The notes under the pieces: model-generated
Databases searched by the model: none
Told to the model about the DNA's origin: nothing
What the model saw: only the letters and a program-made list of their open reading frames with translations
Shown here: one piece after another, positions 57,940 through 64,000 of the stretch
Numbering within the stretch: position 1 is the stretch's first letter
Layout: every line of letters starts with the position of its first letter
Source of the DNA: Branchinecta lynchi
Taxonomy: Eukaryota; Arthropoda; Branchiopoda; Anostraca; Branchinectidae
DNA length: 64,000 nt
Assembly (NCBI GenBank): GCA_023053575.1
Contig: JAKZAP010000181.1
Span: 1 to 64,000, forward strand
Direction: 5' to 3'
Made by a program: the position numbers and the translations under genes

Positions 57940-59165
57940 GTTATGGTCGCCTACTTTTCGTAGGACTTTGTATGGTCCCTTCCACCTCATTTCGAGTTTG
58001 TTGGAGCCACGGGGTAAGAATATAAGTACCAGGTCGCTGGGGATAAGCTCCGTGGCTTTCTCTTGCGATCCTGATATGTTTTCATGATCTCCTGAGCCTT
58101 CTCTTGTGACTGCTGTGACATCTGTGCATAGGCGTGTAGTCTTTCTCGCATATGGATGATGTAGTCAGTAGTATCGGAGCAGTGCTGCGAATCTATGGAC
58201 GTATTCTGTTCCCAAGATTCTCGAAGTACATCTAGTACCCCTCTTGGTTTTCGCCCATAAAGTAGCTCGAACGGGCTAAACCCAGTACTAGGGTCCTTAG
58301 TTTCGCGGTAGAGAAAGGGGATGAAAGTGTGCCTCTGGGAAGTGTTCTCTTGGCAGAACTTCTTCAGCATGTGGACGAGCGTCCCGTTAAACCTTTCTAC
58401 CATTCCGTCTGTTGCTGGCCAGTAAGGACTGGTTCTAATAGGCTTGATCCCTAGTAGATGATACATGCGCCTCAGGCTAGCTGCTAGGAAACTTTGTCCT
58501 TGATCGGTCAGTATTTCCGAGGGGATACCAACCCTTGATAATACCTTTGTCAGTTCTTCTGTGATTATTTTGGCCCCAGTTGACCGAAGTGGCACGGCTT
58601 CAGGGTATCTAGTTGCATAGTCGACGATGACGAGTATGTATTGGTATCCAGATGAGCTTTTCGGCAGAGGTCCTACTATGTCCATCGCAATTCGTTTGAA
58701 AGGTTCTGTGAAGATAGGCAGAGGTTGAAGTGGCACAGATTCGAACGGCTTACGACGTGCAGCTAATTGGCATTCTTGACAGCTTTGCATATAGTCGGCA
58801 ACATCCTTCCTGAGTTTTGGCCACCAAAAGCGATCCATGATTCGCTCTTCGGTGCGGTGCTTTCCGAGGTGGCCGCTCATTGGTATGCTATGTCCTAATC
58901 GCAGGATGGTCTGTCGAAAGTCGATAGGCAATACAAGTTGAGAGAATATTTGGCCATTTTCTGCTGGTACTTCGCGGTATAAAAGTTCGTTTCGTATGAT
59001 GAATTCTGCTTCTTCATTGGAGGCCGCTAGGTTTCTCGCTTTACTTAACGTCTCGTCGCGTCCTTGAAGCTCTTTGAACTTCTCCCGGCTTAAGAGTGGC
59101 ATGAAATCAAATGTACCGTCATCAAAAGCCTCTAATCTTGGCGTTTCTTTGGCTTGAGAAATCGC
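57940..59165 (-). pseudogene. pol: Ty3/gypsy-class integrase, located upstream of RT
   Basis: The integrase inserts element DNA into the host chromosome. In the open frame from 59102, the HHCC zinc finger is H71, H78, C108, C111. The core has D141 (MDIVGPL), D200 (LTDQG) and E236 (VERFN), i.e. DD35E, followed by GFSPFELLYGRKP. The frame is lost near 58045-58060: the C-terminal GPY/F module (RWKGPYKVLRKVGDHN) is in the next frame, then a TAA at 57937-57939 precedes the RT frame. Domain order is therefore integrase then RT, unlike ordinary gypsy elements and as reported for Gmr1-type elements. Catalytic residues are intact; the frameshift and stop inactivate it. Confidence 0.9.
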
Positions 59166-59186
59166 GTTTTCTCGCCTCTGCTGGCG

Positions 59187-59601
59187 CTAGTCGCGTCGAG
59201 AGGGCTTCTTTTTGTCACTTCCTTGTGGACTAAATAAGTCGTCGGCAAGTAACGAGAAGGGAAAACCTTCTGACTGGATGTTGGGTTCAGGTGCCTGCAA
59301 CAGGTGTGTTACTGTTGACGCTTCTGAGGCACTTGCTAAGTCCTCGCTCATGTTCGACGGTCTGGTAGTACCGGCCGCTGCTTGTCTTGTTTGGGAGCGT
59401 GTGGTAACCAAAGCGTCCATGTTGTTTCCAGGTCGTATCATCGAGGCTAATTTGAACTCGCAAACGGCAGTCTCGAAACCTTTGAAATTACGTCCAAGCA
59501 GAAGCAGACTTCGGTTTGGTGCTCTACCACTGTGCCATCTTTCGTCAAGGCTTCGATGGTCACTGTGGCTCTTGGACAAGTCATTTCACGGCCGTCTGCT
59601 A
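59187..59601 (-). pseudogene. Linker between protease and integrase
   Basis: The frame from 59579 to 59187 joins protease remains to integrase. Its last ~90 codons (after VCEFKLASMIRPG) contain MDALVTTRSQTRQ, a low-complexity linker as often seen between Pol domains. The first ~40 codons are out of frame relative to the protease continuation, which reads in another frame (ADGREMTCPRATVTIEALT). Several small indels lie within 400 bp. Confidence 0.5.
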
Positions 59602-59792
59602 GGCAGTATTTAACCGGAAAATCGTAGTCTGGGGGGTGCTGTTTAGCAAATCTGGATGGACGAGTGTGAATTCGCAGCCAGTATCTGCTAAAAGCTCAAT
59701 GTACTGTCCATTAACTTTTCCGATCGCGGAAAATGTCTGTTTGGGAAAGGCTGGATTTGAACGTGTAGGACTTAGTGCTAAGCCTACGCTTT
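59599..59792 (-). pseudogene. Retroviral-type aspartic protease fragment
   Basis: An open stretch of ~64 codons bounded by stops contains YIELLADTGCEFTLV, the active-site DTG (codons at 59677-59685) with the usual hydrophobic flanks. Such proteases cleave Gag-Pol and act as dimers. The flap and the second half of the fold are in a shifted frame beyond the TAG at 59599-59601. It sits between the Gag zinc knuckle and integrase, as expected. Confidence 0.75.
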
Positions 59793-60918
59793 ACGTTGGT
59801 ACTTGCCGGCGCCTGACTTGGTTTTTGTCCGCAATCGTTTTTGCGAGCGATCGACAGTCTTCCGTAGAATGGCTTGATGTCTTGTGATGCTGGCAGTAAA
59901 CCTTGTCTGAAGGTGTTGTGACGATGGATCGGCGACGCGTCTCGTCAACCCTAGGCTTAGGCGGTTGTACTTTTGTTGAGCTTGAGCTGGCCTTCAGTTT
60001 CTGCTCGCCGTTCCAGTTGTCCGTAGTAGCAATGCAAGTTGCTACTGTCTTAACCCCGTTTTGGCGGAGAAATATCTGAAGTTCGCTGTCGGTGCTCTAG
60101 ACGAACTGTTCCACAATAAGGGATTCTATGACGTTCCCTATCATGCCTCGTAAAATCGTAACATCTGTCACGGACTCGTAATCGGTAAGATTTAACCATC
60201 GGCGGGTGTATATCTCGATTTGGTCGGTAAACTCTCTGTACGACTCAGTTTGGTGCTTTGTGGCGTTTCGTAAGCATCTTCTGTAGGATTCGGGACTGAT
60301 GTCAAATTTCTTCAGGATGGCCGCTTTAACCACTGCGAAATCTGAACCCGATGCTACAGGAATAGCATTGTATGCTTGAAGTGCCTTCCCTGAAAGGTTG
60401 GATACGAGACGTGTTACCCAGGCATCAGCAGGAAGGTTACACGCAGTCGGAGTCCTCTCGAATGTGTTTAGGTACGCTTCTATGTCATCACCTTCGCGGT
60501 AACTTGCCATGTGGAAGTTTTTGGCTTGGCTGTTTGTAATAGCAGCTAGTAACTCGGCGAATTGCTGTGCAGAAAGTGAAATTTCAAGAGCTGCCTGTAA
60601 TTCGGATTGTAGAGAATTTTGGCACTGAGTAGATAGGCTGACGATTGAGCCTGTTGAAACTTGAGGAGCTAGGTCCTTTGTTGGTAGGCTTTCGGATGAG
60701 CCTAGTGGCGTGTGGTCTTCGGAGGCTAAATTGGTTTGTTGTTGAGAAGAGACCCCAAGCAGATCGCTAGAATCTCGTTTAGGTTGCTGAGCTACCACTG
60801 AAAAGCCAGAATCACAGTCACCGCATATGCCACTGTCTCATAGTTCGTGTTCAAGATCGGACAGTGTTTTCAACGGCGGGTTTCTCCGTTTTCTGTACTT
60901 CTCTTCGTAATTGCTCAT
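59791..60918 (-). pseudogene. gag: Gag: capsid-like region and CHHC zinc knuckle (two stops)
   Basis: The probable start is the ATG at 60918 (MSNYEEKYRKRRN), 11 nt from the primer-binding site. A TGA at 60838-60840 interrupts; the main open part is 60798-60097 (233 codons). It contains a capsid-type stretch: YLNTFERT, W(V)TRLVSNLSGKALQAY, VKAAILKKFDISPESYRR, and FTDQIEIYTRRW. A TAG at 60097-60099 is followed in the same frame to 59791 by a knuckle YCQHHKTSSHSTEDCR (59854-59895), spacing C-x2-H-x4-H-x4-C. Gag forms the particle and binds element RNA. Apart from the two nonsense codons the frame is continuous, suggesting moderate age. Confidence 0.85.
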
Positions 60919-60929
60919 GCGCGTCGGAT

Positions 60930-60947
60930 CTCAGGGACCCGTGACCA
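60930..60947 (-). other. Candidate primer-binding site
   Basis: TGGTCACGGGTCCCTGAG on the minus strand starts five bases after a CCAACA that would be the end of the 5' LTR (60953). TGG is the expected complement of a tRNA CCA end. I cannot name the tRNA. The leader between this site and the Gag start is only ~11 nt. Confidence 0.55.
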
Positions 60948-60983
60948 AAATTTGTTGGAACTAAGCTAGCCTATATTTGAAAT

Positions 60984-61340
60984 CGTCGGATTTTTAGACT
61001 CGGAACGCAGTGAATCTACGTTGCGTCGGATTGCTAGACCCGGAACGCAGTTGACCTCTGTATCTAACTACGTTGCGTCGGATTGTTAGACCCGGAACGC
61101 ATTTAATCTACGTTTGCGTCGGATCGTTAGACCCGGGATGCAGTTATCTACTTTTCTAATTACGTTGCGTCGGATTGTTAGACCCGGAACGCAATTAATC
61201 TGCGACAAAATAACTACTTAGCCGAACGTCGGATCGTGAGACCCGGAACGCAGGCTGTATACGTCGGATTGGAAAACCCGGAGCGTTTGTTAGGCTAACT
61301 ACTAGCCGAACGTCGGATCGTGGGACCCGGAACGCAGGCT
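60984..61340 (-). repeat. Eight-copy CGTCGGATC..GACCCGGAACGCA array upstream of Gag
   Basis: On the plus strand, GTCGGATTGTTAGACCCGGA with ACGCA recurs at about 60985, 61024, 61075, 61117, 61167, 61228, 61261 and 61310, with irregular 33-60-bp spacing. Each copy resembles the element's own leader CGTCGGATCTCAGGGACCCG (60924-60943). It lies where the 5' LTR should be. Function unknown; clustered protein-binding sites or slippage products of the primer region are both possible. Confidence 0.75.
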
Positions 61341-62031
61341 GTGTTACGTAAATATTAAAAATTGCTACTATGGCAAGACAGAATGCTACAGGATACTACT
61401 ACATAAGATTGGACCCGTCTGAGGCACATTAAATGATAGTATTCTTTGCTATTACATAGTATTACATGCAACTTTTTCGTTAACGTTCTGTTAACCTTTG
61501 AGCTACAGCTCAAGGGAACTGATTCTGGGACCATTGTTGAGGTATTATAACTGATTACAGTTGAGTCGAAATGGATATCCAGAAAATATTACTCTTTTCG
61601 ATAGATCTTATTTAGATGTAGTGACTGTGCAAATCTCATTGTAATCGGACTTAAAACCTCGGTTCAACGATTTTTTTCCATTTTACCCTTTCGGGTACCG
61701 GGAAAGTTAAAAAAACAGAAAATTCATAACTTCGTTATGTATTGGCTTTCAATAGTGAAACTTGGTCAGAAGATGAGAAATGACATAGGCTATCAAATTG
61801 TATATCGTTATTTTTCCTGCAAATGAATTTTGAACCCTCTTTTTATGAAAGATGTTTCTTTGAAAGGGTCTAGGAGCAGTCAAGTATTAAATCAACAACC
61901 TAACAATAACTGAAAAAGACGACTTATCACTTATCTTTGCGGAATATCACATATAAAGAAAAATAATAATATTTCTTTCTAAACTCAACTGTTAGGTTGT
62001 TAGGCTAACACTTGAACCTACACCTAACCTC
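61341..62031. repeat. Diverged satellite, partly type B
   Basis: The first ~100 bp is unassigned. ATAGTATTACATGCAACTTTTT (61455-61476) resembles the inside of a type P module. From about 61500, AACTGATTCTGGGA and type B words follow; most of this is repeated at 62880-63380. Confidence 0.65.
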
Positions 62032-62748
62032 TGTTATGGAGACATCCCATAGCACTTTGCTCTGCAATAGTCCTCCTAGTTGTTCCCTCCCTCTATCGCC
62101 TACTTTTCTATATATCTCTTCGGTTTTCATCACCATCATTAATTTTCCGGATTCGCGACAATAGGTCACTCGGTCTTTAGCCACTAGCTCCAGTTAGCTG
62201 CTCGCTAATCCGAGGCCAGGCTTTGATCCATTTCATTTCTAACTATTTTGGCTCCGGAATGAGTGGCAGCCAGAATAGTTCTCTTTCATTCTTGGTCCAA
62301 GCAGGACCTCTCTATATTATAATTTATGGTAAGAGTTGTTTATATATTTAGTTAGGGACCATTAGTGTTATATATTATTTATGTCCACTTTGTACACGCT
62401 TTGCATACGATAAATTAACTATAGACGTTATGGTCCATCTCGGCTAGTAGGCCTCGGGCTTGACTGGATATGTGAATTCCAGCTTCGCTAGGATGTGTGA
62501 ACCAGCTTGATTAGGGATTTCTGGATTGACTGCGGCTGAGCTATAGAATTCCCCGAGTTTCCCCTTGTGTCTTTCGTCCGGTTCCCTGACTGGTCCTGGG
62601 TTTAGTGGGCACCTACGGTGTCAGAATGTCTTCAGCCCACACCCCAGGAGCCTTTCTTCTTTAAACCTCGCCTCCACTCGTCCATCATCTTAAAAATGAT
62701 GTAAGAATCGGGATTTGGGTTTTCTCCCCCCTTTCAAACATCATAACA
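62032..62748. mobile_element. Candidate solo LTR, 717 bp
   Basis: The segment begins TGTTATG and ends CATAACA, and interrupts a satellite that reads CACCTAACCTCCGTCTATCC in its uninterrupted copy near 63351. Flanking 4-mers are CCTC and ACTC, one mismatch from a 4-bp duplication. TGTTATG ... CATAACA termini are common in LTR elements. No internal coding region is attached. AT-rich TATATA stretches at 62310-62385 could be promoter sequence, but no clear polyadenylation signal is seen. Confidence 0.45.
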
Positions 62749-63660
62749 ACTCTGTCTCGCTCGAACATCCCAGACTGAACGTTTAGCCCTCCTTTCTGAC
62801 CACGCTAGTCATTTAATTTTAACACAGCAGTTAAGCTGCTAGCCTAACAGTTGAACTCCATCTAATCTCCAACTAACCTGTGGAGTCTCAACTAAACTGT
62901 TGAGTTACAACTCAACCTTTGAGCCACAGCTCAAGGGAACTGATTCTGGGACTATTGTTGAGGTATTATAACTGATTACAGTTGAGTCGAAATAGATATT
63001 CAGAAATTATTACTCCTTTCGATAGATCTTATTGAGACGTACTGACTGTGCAAAATTCATAACTTTGTTATGCATTGGCTTTTAATAGTGAAACTGGGTC
63101 AGAAGATCAGAAATGACACAGGCTGTCAAATGTTATATCGTTATTTTTCCTGCAAATGAATTTTGAACCCTCTTTTAAGTAAAGATGTTTCTTTGAAAGG
63201 GTCTAGGAGCAGTCATGTATTAAATCAACAGCCTAACAATAACTGAAAAGCCGACTTATCACTGATCTTTGCGGAATATCACATAAAAAGGAAAATAATA
63301 ATATTTCTTTCTAAACTCAACTGTTAGGTTGTTAGTCTAACACTTAAACCTACACCTAACCTCCGTCTATCCCAGACTGAACGGTTAGCCCTCCTTTCCG
63401 ACCACGCTAGTCATTTTATTTGAACACAACAGTTAAGCTGCTAGCCTAACAGTTGAACTCCATCTAATCTCCAACTAAACTGTTGAGTCTCAACTCAACT
63501 GTTGAGTCTCAACTCAACTGTTGAGTTACAACTCAACCTTTGAGTTACAGCTCAACTGTTGAGTTACAACTCAACCTTTGAGCTAGAGCTCAAGGGAACT
63601 GATTCTGGGCCCACTGTTGAAGTACTATAACTAAGAATAATATTTCTTTTCAAACTCAAC
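62749..63660. repeat. Diverged type B satellite and half-palindromes
   Basis: Contains two copies of the half-arm CCACGCTAGTCATTT with GCTAGCCTAACAG (near 62800 and 63402) that pairs in the foldback at 35290-35860, then CTCAACTGTTGAGT tandem words. Confidence 0.7.
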
Positions 63661-64000
63661 TGTTTGCTTGTTAACAAAACATTTTCAACCGTGTGTTCCG
63701 GCATTGGAAGTAACTCAGCAATTGATTTGGAAGCTACCATATATCTGTAGTGTTTGTTCGGAGCTCGTTTCGAGGAAATGCCTCACTTTAGATGAAATTC
63801 GCCGTAAGGCTAGATCGGCCCTTCTGTGCCGTCTTTTGCATTCAAAGATGGAGGTTATGAAATTTTTCAATGCCTGCCTGTATGGCACTCTTTTCTTGCT
63901 GCAACGCAACAGCAGGAACATACTGCATGATTTAATTGTTGTTGTTGTTTTCTTTTCTGTGTGTTTTCTTTTTCGTTTATGACAATTTGCTGAATTAAAG
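63661..64000 (+). other. Unassigned end segment with a 104-codon frame
   Basis: The satellite stops near 63665 and different sequence begins. A frame at 63668-63982 encodes a protein with two cysteine-containing spots (CSVCSELVSRKC, ~32-43) and a hydrophobic end (LIVVVVFFSVCFLF). No family is recognised. It might be the tail of another inserted element, with TTGTTGTTGTTGTTTT-type 3' sequence and ATTAAAG at the window edge, but it is cut off. Confidence 0.3.

Noticed and set aside
59212..59887. Plus-strand frames over the Gag-Pol region
   Set aside because: Antisense shadows of the minus-strand protease and linker sequence.
60953..61440. Full 5' LTR for the gypsy-class element
   Set aside because: Only CCAACA at the end is shared with the 3' LTR; the remainder is the primer-like tandem array and does not align with 55585-55769.

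Overview
The window reads as a non-coding, repeat-dominated stretch of an invertebrate metazoan genome. I see no host gene, rRNA, tRNA or bacterial-type operon. The support for an animal origin is indirect: THAP-type zinc-finger remains inside a TTAA-flanked DNA transposon, non-LTR retrotransposons with APE-type endonuclease and reverse transcriptase, and a Ty3/gypsy-class element with an unusual domain order. I cannot name the species.

Layout. (i) 1-20148 and 30318-35260: a satellite complex of a few modules: a ~26-bp minisatellite (core GGAGTGCTTTAAGGA), ~197-bp units full of GTTGTTAG/CTAACAAC palindromes, a ~185/368-bp satellite, a ~270-bp module ending in a hairpin, and ~165-bp inverted arms that form ~500-bp hairpins. 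They are assembled into blocks A1 (1-8560), A2 (8561-15763), A3 (from 30837), plus a tandem ~1.12-kb array (15764-20148, resuming at 30318). Copies are very similar, which points to recent amplification. (ii) 20149-30317: a 10.17-kb insertion in that array with 18-bp terminal inverted repeats (17/18) and a TTAA duplication. It carries a broken THAP domain and looks like a decayed Kolobok-class transposon with internal tandem repeats and a nested MITE. (iii) 32297-33956: a second TIR element (TG duplication) in block A3; the empty site survives in A1 and A2. (iv) 35290-37860: a long imperfect palindrome and more ~197-bp units. (v) 37861-53345: two related segments (about 37.4-40.4 kb and 48.9-51.3 kb; also 45.1-46.6 kb and 52.0-53.3 kb). 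They contain two copies of a 5'-truncated non-LTR element with a (CT)n tail, a ~178-bp satellite, a 3.56-kb non-LTR element with zinc-knuckle, endonuclease and RT frames (41517-45075), and a truncated reverse-strand element with a TAATC-type tail (51296-51810). (vi) 53346-55200: more satellite modules. (vii) 55585-60950, minus strand: a decayed Ty3/gypsy-class retrotransposon, read Gag - protease - integrase - RT - RNase H - extra ORF - PPT - LTR. Integrase upstream of RT is the order known from Gmr1-type elements. Its expected 5' LTR is replaced by eight repeats resembling its primer-binding region. (viii) 61340-64000: ~197-bp type satellite with a candidate solo LTR and an unassigned tail.

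The coding remains are selfish-element genes, almost all broken by frameshifts or stops. Because many insertions sit in satellite copies whose empty counterparts are also present, the window gives a relative chronology: satellite amplification, then transposon insertion, with further segmental duplication around the non-LTR elements.
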